DNA from: Bacillota bacterium
GTDB taxonomy: Bacteria; Bacillota; Clostridia; Lachnospirales; Lachnospiraceae
Reading direction: 5' to 3'
Assembly: GCA_023398615.1 (NCBI GenBank)
Contig: JAEWSD010000267.1
Coordinates: forward strand, 1-15,943
DNA length: 15,943 nucleotides
Shown here: positions 1 through 6,750 of the stretch, one piece after another
How positions within the stretch are numbered: the stretch's first letter is position 1
Layout: every line of letters starts with the position of its first letter
Position numbers and translations under genes: made by a program
The notes under the pieces: model-generated
Database searches by the model: none
The model's input: the letters and a program-made list of their open reading frames with translations, nothing else
Told to the model about the DNA's origin: nothing

Positions 1-1
1 A

Positions 2-124
2 GGCCGGGAAATAAAAGGATATACATATAAATGCGAAATATGTCTGAGGGTATGCCCGATAGGAGCCAAGCCCGAAGAGCTTGAGATTAAGAGAAGCAGG
101 AGGAACGAATGCGATGAAATGTAG
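2..124 (+). CDS. C-terminal end of an iron-sulfur protein (partial)
   Basis: This frame is open from the left edge to a TAG at 122-124, so only the last 40 residues of a longer protein are present. They carry a ferredoxin-type motif, CEICLRVCP (C-x2-C-x3-CP), near the start and a charged tail. The motif closely resembles the second cluster motif (CEICQINCP) of the QueG-like protein at 1959-2897, so the parent may be another double [4Fe-4S] protein, but a generic ferredoxin-domain protein fits equally well. Its last 11 bases overlap the start of the chorismate mutase gene, whose AGGAGG ribosome site lies inside this reading frame. That suggests translational coupling and one operon. The function cannot be named from this fragment. 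Confidence 0.7.
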   Translation, partial: GREIKGYTYKCEICLRVCPIGAKPEELEIKRSRRNECDEM

Positions 125-401
125 CAGTCTCGATGAGGTAAGAGGAAATATTGACAGAATCGATACGGAGATAATCAGGCTGATTGCCGAAAGGGGAAGC
201 TATGTTGCCGAGGCATCCGCTTTTAAAAAGGATGAGGGCGGTGTAAAAGCTCCCGACAGAGTAGAGGCAGTGATTGGAAAGGTCAGAAGCAGGGCGGAGG
301 AATACGGCGCGGACCCGGACATGGTGGAAGCGTTGTACAGGGAGATGATAACAAGATTTATTAATATGGAATTAAAGGAATTCCATAAAAAGAGAGATTA
401 A
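114..401 (+). CDS. AroQ-class chorismate mutase (PchB-like)
   Basis: This 95-residue all-helical protein of the AroQ fold is predicted to convert chorismate to prephenate in the cytoplasm, for phenylalanine and tyrosine synthesis. Residues R10, R27, K38 and R49 line up with the active-site R11, R28, K39 and R51 of the E. coli domain. The stretch ASAFK...APDRV and the C-terminal half also resemble PchB, the isochorismate-pyruvate lyase, so lyase activity is an alternative. The position of the usual active-site Gln (Q88 in E. coli, Q90 in PchB) is Glu86 here; yeast chorismate mutase also has Glu there. I chose ATG 114 because AGGAGG at 98-103 lies 10 bases upstream; the TTG at 81 has no ribosome site and adds 11 unconserved residues. 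No prephenate dehydratase or dehydrogenase domain is fused to it. Confidence 0.85.
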   Translation: MKCSSLDEVRGNIDRIDTEIIRLIAERGSYVAEASAFKKDEGGVKAPDRVEAVIGKVRSRAEEYGADPDMVEALYREMITRFINMELKEFHKKRD

Positions 402-428
402 TACTGTTTGATAAGGGTGGGATGACAA

Positions 429-875
429 ATGTTAAAGAATTTTGTGGATAAGATTTTTGATGTAATTTTTGGTTTTTATTTTAAGCATCCCATATGGACA
501 AGGCTGCTGTTAGGTATTTTGTTTACCGCCGGAATGATGGCACATATAATCGAACAGAACAGTACCTATTCCGAAAAAATGGATACCACGCAGTGGATCA
601 TTTCTTTTATAGGTGTTTCTTATGTCTGCTTTGGCATCCCGTGGGGATTCAGCAGATTAAAGATGATTCAATGGGATCAATTCACCAAAATACCTTTTAT
701 AGGTGATAAGCTGTATATTATTTTTAAAATCGGTATCGGCGGAATCATCGGAATACCGGTTATGATATATCACTTATTCAGGTATATCATTTCTAAAAAA
801 AGAAGATTAACGGAAAATACATGGGTAGCGCATGAACTTGAAACGGAGAAAAATAACAGGCATTACAGCGGCTAA
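429..875 (+). CDS. Small integral membrane protein, unknown function
   Basis: I do not recognise this 148-residue protein. It has about three hydrophobic stretches, at roughly residues 23-41, 56-74 and 98-120. They are followed by a basic segment (SKKRR) and a polar tail of about 25 residues, which by the positive-inside rule probably faces the cytoplasm. It starts 27 bases after the chorismate mutase stop, and a purine-rich AGGGTGGGA precedes ATG 429, so co-transcription with the upstream genes is plausible. Its stop codon is only 9 bases from the stop of the convergent LysR gene, and I see no strong terminator between them. I see no enzymatic motif. Confidence 0.6.
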   Translation: MLKNFVDKIFDVIFGFYFKHPIWTRLLLGILFTAGMMAHIIEQNSTYSEKMDTTQWIISFIGVSYVCFGIPWGFSRLKMIQWDQFTKIPFIGDKLYIIFKIGIGGIIGIPVMIYHLFRYIISKKRRLTENTWVAHELETEKNNRHYSG

Positions 876-884
876 GGGCAATGT

Positions 885-1775
885 TTAATCTGATTCGAAC
901 CATAGCCGGGAAGCTTCCTTAATGAAAGCGGACAGCACGGGAGATATCCACTTATCCCTGTGATAAAGAAGCTGTGATGTGATATGGTAGTCATGCTTAT
1001 AATCCAGAGGCACCAGCCTCCCGTCCTTAATCTCTTCCTTGATTGCAACTTCCGGCAGAACACAGATTCCAAGTCCGTTAATGGCTGTTTGTTTGATTGC
1101 CTGGATGCTTCCTGTTTCCAGAACTATTTTGGGAACGATGTTGCAGGACATAAGATCTTTTTCAAAGGCACCCCGGTAACAGCATCCGTACTGGGTAAGA
1201 ATGAAAGGCTCACTATAGAAATCCTGCGGCAGTATGTCTTTTTTATGGGCCAGACGGTGGTCGGGATGTGCAGCAAAGAGAACAGGCTCCGGCATATTAA
1301 AAACCGATGTAAACCCTTCATATTGCGTTATGGTATCCATTGCAAAGGCAATATCGATTTCATTTTCGGACAGCAGGGCAAGGAACTCTGTTGTGCTTAG
1401 AAGATGAAGAAAGATATCCACGTTCGGATGCTGCTTCCGGAATGATTTAATGATTACAGGAAGGCGGTAGATGCATAAGGATTCTATTGCTCCGACCGTT
1501 ATCTTGGTTCGGTTTTTTTCTGAAGGGGTGACCAGGTTTTTCACATCCTCAGATAAGGATACGATGTTGGAAACCAAAGGGAGCACGGCATTTCCCTCCG
1601 ATGTGAGGGAAATACTTTTTCCCATACGTTCAAACAGTTTAACATTCAGTTCTTTCTCTAACTGCTGTATCTGTGAAGTTATGCTTGACTGGGCATATCC
1701 TAACTGTTCGGCTGTTTTCGTAAAATTCTTTATCTTACTTAATGTAAGAAACGTACTTAATTGTTTGATGTCCAT
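885..1775 (-). CDS. LysR-family transcriptional regulator
   Basis: This 296-residue protein has the standard LysR layout. An N-terminal winged helix-turn-helix (about residues 1-60, with TAEQLGYAQSSITSQIQQLE as the recognition region) is followed by a linker helix. A periplasmic-binding-protein-like effector domain runs from about residue 90 to the end. LysR proteins usually act as tetramers and often control the gene transcribed divergently from them, here the QueG-like gene at 1959. A GGAAGGGG ribosome site sits about 8 bases before the ATG on the minus strand. The 183-base gap between the two genes is AT-rich and contains a short palindrome that could be an operator. The effector cannot be deduced from sequence. 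Confidence 0.93.
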   Translation of the reverse strand: MDIKQLSTFLTLSKIKNFTKTAEQLGYAQSSITSQIQQLEKELNVKLFERMGKSISLTSEGNAVLPLVSNIVSLSEDVKNLVTPSEKNRTKITVGAIESLCIYRLPVIIKSFRKQHPNVDIFLHLLSTTEFLALLSENEIDIAFAMDTITQYEGFTSVFNMPEPVLFAAHPDHRLAHKKDILPQDFYSEPFILTQYGCCYRGAFEKDLMSCNIVPKIVLETGSIQAIKQTAINGLGICVLPEVAIKEEIKDGRLVPLDYKHDYHITSQLLYHRDKWISPVLSAFIKEASRLWFESD

Positions 1776-1802
1776 AACAGGCCCCTTCCAATAGAAAAAA
1801 TC

Positions 1803-1815
1803 GATTGAAACAATC
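1803..1815. promoter_or_regulatory. Candidate LysR operator palindrome
   Basis: GATTGAAACAATC is a perfect dyad (5-base arms, 3-base centre) in the gap between the divergent lysR and QueG-like genes, 28 bases before the lysR start. LysR regulators typically bind T-N11-A dyads in such gaps. The role is inferred from position and symmetry alone, and the site is short enough to occur by chance in AT-rich DNA. Confidence 0.3.
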
Positions 1816-1958
1816 AGAATAATCAGTTATACAAATATGTAAATATATGATAGCATAACAATAAAAGGAATGCAATAATAAATAGGAAGATTATAGAAGA
1901 TAAAGTCACAGTTTGGCCTATGGCACTGTAGCAAGACGAACGGAAAGGAGTATGAATT

Positions 1959-2897
1959 ATGGCGGAATTGGTAAGAAGTACGGGGAAGGAGTATGTTAAA
2001 GATTTGGAAAATTACTTTCATGCAAAAGCGGTCATTCTGAATATTTCCTGTATGGATGAGATCAAAGAAAGGGTGGATAAACTGAAATACAGGGACAATC
2101 TGAATGCTTCTCAGAAGAATCTTATTCACAGCTACTATGAGTTTGGGCTGTCGGAAACAGATTTTGATATAAGATCGGTTTTATTATTTGCCTTCCCCGT
2201 TCCGGCAAGGACACTGGCGGGCTTTACCGTAAATGGGCAGATAAAAACGTTCCCTGTCTGTCTTGAGAACCTGGATCAATACAGGACCGTGACGGAGGAA
2301 TTAAAAGAAATTCTGGCGGAATCAGGGTATCATGCCGTATTTATGCCGAAGCTTCCGCGGAAAATACTTGCGGTAAGCAGCGGCCTTGCAAAATACGGGA
2401 GAAATAATATAGCTTACGTGGAAGGAATGGGTTCCTTTGTGAGTCTTTTGCCCTTCTACACCGACATTCCGCCCGGCAAGACGGAGCTTTATCCCTTGGA
2501 ACGGATGGAATCATGCGGGAAATGTTCCCTGTGTGCCGGTATGTGTCCGAATCAGGCAATCAGGACGGAGACCGATATCATAGATTCCGAGAGATGCCTT
2601 GCCTATTTCAATGAGGAAGACAGTAAAGGACATCCTTTCCCGGAATGGATTAATCCCGGAATACATAACAGCGTAATAGGATGTGAGATATGTCAGATAA
2701 ACTGTCCGCAAAACAAGGCTTACCGTGACAATGAGGTGATGGCTGCCTTATTTGACGAGGAGGAAACAGAGCTTTTGCTTAGGGGAGCCGAATATGAAGC
2801 ATTGCAGGGCAGCTTTAAGGAAAAGGTGGATGCGCTTCATATCGGATATCTGCTGCGGGCGCTGCCAAGGAATTTACAATCCTTATTCCGGTTATAA
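1959..2897 (+). CDS. QueG-like double [4Fe-4S] cluster protein
   Basis: The 312-residue protein resembles epoxyqueuosine reductase (QueG), the cobalamin and iron-sulfur enzyme of the last step of queuosine tRNA modification. Eight cysteines form the paired-cluster signature: C186, C189, C192 and C196 (C-x2-C-x2-C-x3-CP), C213 in ERCLAYF, then C242, C245 and C249 (CEICQINCP). The segment SSGLAKYGRNN (140-150) matches the glycine-rich stretch before the clusters in QueG. It is shorter than the roughly 380 residues of E. coli QueG and lacks the N-terminal GRDYH-type motif I expect there. It may therefore be a paralogue with another reductive role. ATG 1959 has AAAGGAG 8 bases upstream. It is divergent from the LysR gene, so it is a likely target of that regulator. 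Confidence 0.75.
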   Translation: MAELVRSTGKEYVKDLENYFHAKAVILNISCMDEIKERVDKLKYRDNLNASQKNLIHSYYEFGLSETDFDIRSVLLFAFPVPARTLAGFTVNGQIKTFPVCLENLDQYRTVTEELKEILAESGYHAVFMPKLPRKILAVSSGLAKYGRNNIAYVEGMGSFVSLLPFYTDIPPGKTELYPLERMESCGKCSLCAGMCPNQAIRTETDIIDSERCLAYFNEEDSKGHPFPEWINPGIHNSVIGCEICQINCPQNKAYRDNEVMAALFDEEETELLLRGAEYEALQGSFKEKVDALHIGYLLRALPRNLQSLFRL

Positions 2898-2908
2898 AAT
2901 TACCGGAA
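2886..2908. terminator. Weak stem-loop between convergent genes
   Basis: TTCCGGT (2886-2892) and ACCGGAA (2902-2908) form a perfect 7-base-pair stem with a 9-base loop over the stop codon of the QueG-like gene, just before the convergent end of the AraC gene. No T-run follows on either strand, so this is at best a weak or factor-dependent terminator. Confidence 0.25.
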
Positions 2909-2933
2909 ACAGTGCCTGCTTACTCCTATATGC

Positions 2934-3830
2934 CTATAGGTAATCGGCTGCATCTTTTGGCGACATCTGAAACTTATCTTTGAATGCCCGAAAGAAGGTG
3001 GTATAATTCTTAAAGCCGCTGTTATAGCAGGCTTCTGTGATAGGACTGCCGTTCTTCATAAGGCTTTTTGCCGTAAATAAACGTTTTTCCGTAATATATT
3101 TACCAATGGTATAGCCGGTTTCCGCTTTAAACAGATGCATCAGATAGGAACGATTTAAAAAGAAGCAGCCTGCAATTGAGTCAATTGTGATATCAAGGCT
3201 TATATTATCGTTTATGTATTTCATGATATCGAGAATCTTTGGGTTCGCAATATTCGTATCGATATAATGGATCCCTTTATTTAGTACGACCCGGTTAAGG
3301 GTAATCATAAATTCCAAAAATAATACCTTTCGGTATAATTCATGTGCAAATCCGTCGTCATGGAAGGATAGTTCCAGGCGGAGGAAGGATTCAAATAACC
3401 CTTCCTTGCCAAGCTCTGTCATGCGCAGAACATTGGAACAGTGCTCTTCAGCCTTTAAAAAACAGCAGGCGAGATCACATTCGTCCTCCTTGTAAGCTTC
3501 AAAAAAATCAGGCGAAATGTAAATAATGATTCTCTCATAGGGCAAGGTATCATGGATTACCGGCTTATGAATCTCCCCGGCTTTCACAAGTATAATATCA
3601 TACGGCTTCAGCTGGTAGGACTTCCCTTCTATGAAATAGCTGACATTGCCGCTGATAAACAGAATAATTTTATTAAAGTCATGGTAATGGTAGTTAAAAT
3701 CCCTCGGTTCGTGGTCGGTCAGGTGAAAAATTTTAAACTCACTGTTTAAGTAGCCGGTTTTCTCGAATTTATCCGGGATTGCTTCTTCACTTTTTCCGGT
3801 TCTTTTCTTTTCCATACCCGTATCCTTCAT
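2934..3830 (-). CDS. AraC-family transcriptional regulator with cupin domain
   Basis: This 298-residue cytoplasmic regulator has an N-terminal cupin-like sensor domain (about residues 30-120). Features are HYHDFNKI with H48 and H50, and LKPYDIILVKAGEIHKP, a classic AraC cupin stretch. A C-terminal AraC double helix-turn-helix covers about residues 198-298, with IDSIAGCFFLNRSYLMHLFK as the first helix pair and ITEACYNSGFKNYTTFFRAFK as the second. Such regulators often sense sugars or small metabolites. On the minus strand AAAGGCGG precedes the ATG; an internal Met6 is a possible alternative start. It is divergent from ddl and convergent with the QueG-like gene, so its target is unclear. A good extended -10 promoter lies about 45 bases upstream. 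Confidence 0.92.
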   Translation of the reverse strand: MKDTGMEKKRTGKSEEAIPDKFEKTGYLNSEFKIFHLTDHEPRDFNYHYHDFNKIILFISGNVSYFIEGKSYQLKPYDIILVKAGEIHKPVIHDTLPYERIIIYISPDFFEAYKEDECDLACCFLKAEEHCSNVLRMTELGKEGLFESFLRLELSFHDDGFAHELYRKVLFLEFMITLNRVVLNKGIHYIDTNIANPKILDIMKYINDNISLDITIDSIAGCFFLNRSYLMHLFKAETGYTIGKYITEKRLFTAKSLMKNGSPITEACYNSGFKNYTTFFRAFKDKFQMSPKDAADYL

Positions 3831-3873
3831 ATCGTTCCGCCTTTCGGATAAGATTTCATTAACCTGTTGATAT

Positions 3874-3882
3874 ATTATAGCA
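3874..3882 (-). promoter_or_regulatory. Extended -10 promoter for the AraC gene
   Basis: On the minus strand this reads TGCTATAAT: a perfect -10 box with the TG extension. The -35 region is poor, which an extended -10 can offset. Transcription would start near 3867, giving a leader of about 37 bases before the start codon at 3830. Confidence 0.55.
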
Positions 3883-3895
3883 CTATTTGCAATAA

Positions 3896-3906
3896 ATGTG
3901 ACACAT
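3896..3906. promoter_or_regulatory. Palindrome in the araC-ddl intergenic region
   Basis: ATGTGACACAT is a perfect dyad with 5-base arms around a single A, just upstream of the AraC promoter and within the region that should hold the ddl promoter. It is a plausible operator, but only by position and symmetry. Confidence 0.25.
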
Positions 3907-3960
3907 ATTTTGTATTCCTATAAAGAAGTGTCCTGTAAAATATAAATAGAACTGGCGGGT

Positions 3961-4053
3961 ATGCCCTATCGGCATGTTTGAAAGGTTGAAAGAAAATTGG
4001 TAAAGAAAGGAATGCCACATGTGTATTCTTTCAACTCTTATTAATTTGTGGCA
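3961..4053 (+). promoter_or_regulatory. Structured ddl leader, possible pseudoknot
   Basis: Three pairings precede ddl. ATGCC (3961-3965) pairs with GGCAT (3971-3975) around a 5-base loop. GTTGAAAGAA (3985-3994) pairs perfectly with TTCTTTCAAC (4026-4035). TGCCACA (4013-4019), inside that loop, pairs perfectly with TGTGGCA (4047-4053), downstream of it. The last two cross each other, which is an H-type pseudoknot topology. The final arm ends 11 bases before the ddl ATG and covers the ribosome-binding region. I do not recognise a known riboswitch class. The transcription start is not clear, so whether the whole element is transcribed is inferred. Confidence 0.4.
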
Positions 4054-4064
4054 GTGGTATCCTT

Positions 4065-5096
4065 ATGAAAATTGTTGTCCTGGCAGGAGGAACCAGTACG
4101 GAGCGGGACGTATCGTTAAGCTCGGGTAAGAAAATTTATTATGCACTCAAAGAGCAGGGGCAGAATGCAATCCTGTTAGACGTGTTTCTCGGATATGAGG
4201 GGCAGACCGATGATATCTTCGGGACGGAATATGACTGGGCGGAGTATATCAGCGAAATTCAGGAAAAAGAACCGGATACGGAACAGATAAAATCTATGAG
4301 AGGGGATGCTCTCGATACGCTTTTCGGCCCCAATATACTGACGATCTGTCAGAAGGCGGATATCGTATTCCTTGCGCTGCATGGGGCGGATGGAGAAAAC
4401 GGCAAGCTTCAGGCGGCATTCGACCTGTTTGGAATAAAATATACGGGAACCGATTATGTAAGCGCCGCCCTTGCAATGGATAAAAGCCTGTCGAAAGCAC
4501 TGTTTCAGTACTACGGTATCACAACTCCCGAGAGCAGGGTACTTAAAAAGGAATTTCATTACAGGGATACCTTAAGCTTTCCAAAGGTGGTGAAGGTAGC
4601 CTGCGGCGGTTCAAGCGTCGGTGTATATATCGTACACAATGAAGAGGAATTCGGGAAGGCCCTGAAGGAAGCGTTTCGGCTTGAATCCGAAGTAATCGTA
4701 GAGGAATATATAGAAGGCAGGGAATTCTCCGTAGGTGTTATGGAAGGAAGTGCATTGCCGGTCATTGAAATTGAACCGAAGCAGGGGTTCTATGACTATA
4801 AAAATAAGTATCAGCCGGGCAATACGGTCGAGACCTGCCCGGCCGTGTTGCCGGAAGAGAAAACAAGAGAGCTGCAGGCGGCGGCGGAAAAAGTATTCCG
4901 GATACTCCGTCTGAAAACCTACGCCCGAATTGATTTTATGATGAGCGGCAGAAACGGCAGGATCTACTGCCTGGAAGCAAATACGCTGCCGGGTATGACA
5001 CCGAATTCACTTCTTCCGCAGGAAGCGGCGGCAATCGGACTCAGTTACCCGGAGCTTTGCATGAAGATCATTGATATATCCCTGGACAAATATTAG
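4065..5096 (+). CDS. ddl: D-alanine--D-alanine ligase
   Basis: This 343-residue ATP-grasp enzyme joins two D-alanines in the cytoplasm, using ATP, for peptidoglycan precursor synthesis. Family residues are present: E13 in ERDVS, HG at 106-107, S184 in GGSSVGV, R288 and D290 in ARID, and E304 and N306 in LEANTLPGM. Tyr249, in the YDYKNKY omega-loop, matches E. coli DdlB Y216 and points to D-Ala-D-Ala rather than the D-Ala-D-Lac product of VanA-type ligases. The usual KP of the ATP-binding lysine motif is K177-V178. The region before HG is about 40 residues longer than in DdlB, as in B. subtilis Ddl. ATG 4065 is the only in-frame start after a stop at 3987, yet its ribosome site is poor. It is a stand-alone gene with no vancomycin-resistance neighbours. 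Confidence 0.93.
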   Translation: MKIVVLAGGTSTERDVSLSSGKKIYYALKEQGQNAILLDVFLGYEGQTDDIFGTEYDWAEYISEIQEKEPDTEQIKSMRGDALDTLFGPNILTICQKADIVFLALHGADGENGKLQAAFDLFGIKYTGTDYVSAALAMDKSLSKALFQYYGITTPESRVLKKEFHYRDTLSFPKVVKVACGGSSVGVYIVHNEEEFGKALKEAFRLESEVIVEEYIEGREFSVGVMEGSALPVIEIEPKQGFYDYKNKYQPGNTVETCPAVLPEEKTRELQAAAEKVFRILRLKTYARIDFMMSGRNGRIYCLEANTLPGMTPNSLLPQEAAAIGLSYPELCMKIIDISLDKY

Positions 5097-5220
5097 TGTA
5101 GCGACATGTCTCGGGTTTTCTGTGACTTTCGCTTCGCTGATCTATATATAAATCTACTCACAAAAAACACCTCGTGGTACCATAGGCTGAATAGTAACCA
5201 TAAAGCTACTTTGTCCTGAT

Positions 5221-5733
5221 TTAACAGTCGTCCTTCGTCAGTGCATACAGGCAGGAATCAAAGATTCGGTTGTCCTTATACACACTCTTTTTAAGGATTC
5301 CTTCCAGTTTATAACCGGCTTTTTCCAATGCCTTTTGAGAACCTGTGTTATAGTCGAACGGTTCCGCACTGATTCTTACGATATCATAATTCTGAAAGAT
5401 ATAGCGGCTGAACTGTGAAATGGCGGAGGACATAATGCCCTGCCTCCAGAAAGGTTCGCCCAGCCAGTAGGCAATTTTACCGGATCTTCGGTAGTTTTCC
5501 TCGCCAAAGAATACGGCGAGATTGCCTACGGCTTCCTCTCCAATGACAATTGCCCGGCTGCACTGGGTTTTACCCTCCTGCCTGACACAGGCTTCCACAA
5601 AGGAACGGGCTGTTTCCAGGTCAAAATTCTTTGGAAAGCCGTCTGTCAGGTTTTGCGCAATTTTTGGATTGCCTGCATATTTTACGATGCCGGATGCATA
5701 GTCCGGTTTCCACTTCTTTAATTCAAAATCCAT
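5221..5733 (-). CDS. GNAT-family N-acetyltransferase (RimJ/RimL-like)
   Basis: This 170-residue protein resembles RimJ/RimL-type acetyltransferases, which move an acetyl group from acetyl-CoA to a protein N-terminus or small amine. Visible features are GEPFWRQGIMSSA (about 92-103), the acetyl-CoA pyrophosphate loop, and the NTGSQKALEKAGYKLEG block (about 129-144) typical of the family. The substrate is unknown. A GTG at 5742 would add three residues but sits one base from the AAGGGGGA ribosome site, whereas ATG 5733 has normal spacing, so I chose the ATG. It lies 34 bases downstream of the SDR gene on the same strand, so the two probably form an operon, though a TATAAT-like box in the gap could give a second promoter. 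Confidence 0.85.
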   Translation of the reverse strand: MDFELKKWKPDYASGIVKYAGNPKIAQNLTDGFPKNFDLETARSFVEACVRQEGKTQCSRAIVIGEEAVGNLAVFFGEENYRRSGKIAYWLGEPFWRQGIMSSAISQFSRYIFQNYDIVRISAEPFDYNTGSQKALEKAGYKLEGILKKSVYKDNRIFDSCLYALTKDDC

Positions 5734-5767
5734 ATCCGTCACTCCCCCTTTTTATTATACTATCTCA

Positions 5768-6499
5768 TTATATCCATGCGCCGTCAAAATGGATGACCTG
5801 TCCGTTCAGATAATCGTTCCCGTCGGCAATCCGGTACACGAAATCGGCGACCTCATCCGCCGTACCGAAACGGTTTGCCGGGATGTCTTCGATCAGCATG
5901 TTACGTTCCTCTTTGCTCAGGAACCGGTTCATATCCGTGTCAATGGCACCGCAGGCAACCGCATTGACCTGTATGTTGCTGGGTGCAAGTTCCTTTGCCA
6001 AAGCCCTGGTAAAAGCATTGATGCCACCCTTTGAAGCAGAGTAGGCCACTTCGCAGGATGCACCGGCACTGCCCCACACGGAGGAGATATTGATGATTTT
6101 ACCCTGTTTCCTGCTTATCATACCCGGGGCCGCAAGGCTGCAGCAGTTAAAGGCCGACGTCAGATTGGTCTTTATGACATGATCCCAATCCGCAGGCGTC
6201 ATGTCGGTGAATAGACCGTTATAGGAAATTCCGGCATTATTCACCAGTAGATCAAGAAAGCCAAAACGTTCCTTTACCAGCGAGAACAGCTCAGCGGCAG
6301 CTTCATATCCGCCGAGATCACCCATAAAAGCGAGGCACTGCACACGGCAGTCTTCAATTTCCTTTTTAGCAGCCATTAATTCCTCTTTGCTGCGGGCACA
6401 GTTTATGATAACGTTACAGCCTTCTTTTGCAAATTTTAATGCGACGGCTTTACCGATCCCTCTGGAGGAGCCGGTTACCAGTACCGTTTTACCGTTCAT
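5768..6499 (-). CDS. Short-chain dehydrogenase/reductase (FabG-like)
   Basis: The 243-residue classical SDR is an NAD(P)H-dependent oxidoreductase most like 3-oxoacyl-ACP reductase (FabG). Motifs are the nucleotide-binding TGSSRGIG (9-16), NNAG (87-90), N112, and the catalytic S140, Y153 and K157 (YSASK), followed by the ACGAIDTDM loop and the C-terminal DGAW segment. All catalytic tetrad residues are present, so it should be active. It is not in a fatty-acid synthesis cluster, so the natural substrate is open. On the minus strand a CGGAG ribosome site precedes the ATG by about 7 bases. It heads a probable two-gene operon with the GNAT gene. Confidence 0.92.
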   Translation of the reverse strand: MNGKTVLVTGSSRGIGKAVALKFAKEGCNVIINCARSKEELMAAKKEIEDCRVQCLAFMGDLGGYEAAAELFSLVKERFGFLDLLVNNAGISYNGLFTDMTPADWDHVIKTNLTSAFNCCSLAAPGMISRKQGKIINISSVWGSAGASCEVAYSASKGGINAFTRALAKELAPSNIQVNAVACGAIDTDMNRFLSKEERNMLIEDIPANRFGTADEVADFVYRIADGNDYLNGQVIHFDGAWI

Positions 6500-6550
6500 G
6501 CGAAACTCCGATCTTTTTTGGTAAGTGAAAATGTAAATGATTGATTATGT

Positions 6551-6559
6551 ATTATAACA
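6551..6559 (-). promoter_or_regulatory. Extended -10 promoter for the SDR-GNAT unit
   Basis: On the minus strand this reads TGTTATAAT, a perfect -10 with TG extension, about 50 bases before the SDR start codon. The -35 region is AT-rich without a good match. Confidence 0.5.
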
Positions 6560-6636
6560 TAGTTTCTTACATTTTAAAATGCATATTCCGTAAATGGACC
6601 TTTCAGTACACAAAGAACATAAACAGATCAGATTCT

Positions 6637-6669
6637 ATTTGATTTTTAAGATAATTTTAAGAATCAAAT
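6637..6669. repeat. 13-base inverted repeat beside the -10 box
   Basis: Arms at 6637-6649 and 6657-6669 are complementary over 13 bases with one T-G mismatch; a 7-base spacer separates them. The right arm ends two bases before TATAAT (6672-6677), so the repeat covers the -35 region of the promoter for the secreted Ig-like protein. This placement fits a repressor or activator site. In RNA it could form a hairpin, but it should lie upstream of the transcript start. Confidence 0.5.
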
Positions 6670-6671
6670 AT

Positions 6672-6677
6672 TATAAT
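6672..6677 (+). promoter_or_regulatory. -10 box for the Ig-like protein gene
   Basis: This is a perfect TATAAT, with a start expected near 6684 and a leader of about 67 bases. No good -35 box lies 16-18 bases upstream, so the promoter may need an activator or another sigma factor. The leader has a small hairpin, TTGGAA (6690-6695) with TTCCAA (6712-6717). Confidence 0.45.
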
Positions 6678-6750
6678 ATGGTTCGAGTATTGGAAGTAGT
6701 CTTTCTGACATTTCCAAATACGTTTAAATAAAAATGAAGGAGTGAAAATA

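Noticed and set aside
869..908. CGGCTA and TAGCCG inverted repeat at the convergent gene ends
   Set aside because: Six-base arms with a 28-base loop and no T-run; too weak to call a terminator.
984..1400. 138-codon plus-strand frame within the lysR gene
   Set aside because: The minus-strand frame is a full-length LysR protein with correct start and ribosome site; this frame has neither.
4065..5096. Vancomycin-resistance type (D-Ala-D-Lac) ligase
   Set aside because: The omega-loop has the YDYKNKY tyrosine of D-Ala-D-Ala enzymes and there are no vanH, vanX or vanT-like neighbours.
5097..5220. Possible terminator near the T-run on the minus strand (5161-5180)
   Set aside because: The stem before the T-run has only three clean base pairs (CAC-GAG-GTG). 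I see no solid feature in this gap, though it must hold the ends of ddl and the GNAT transcript.
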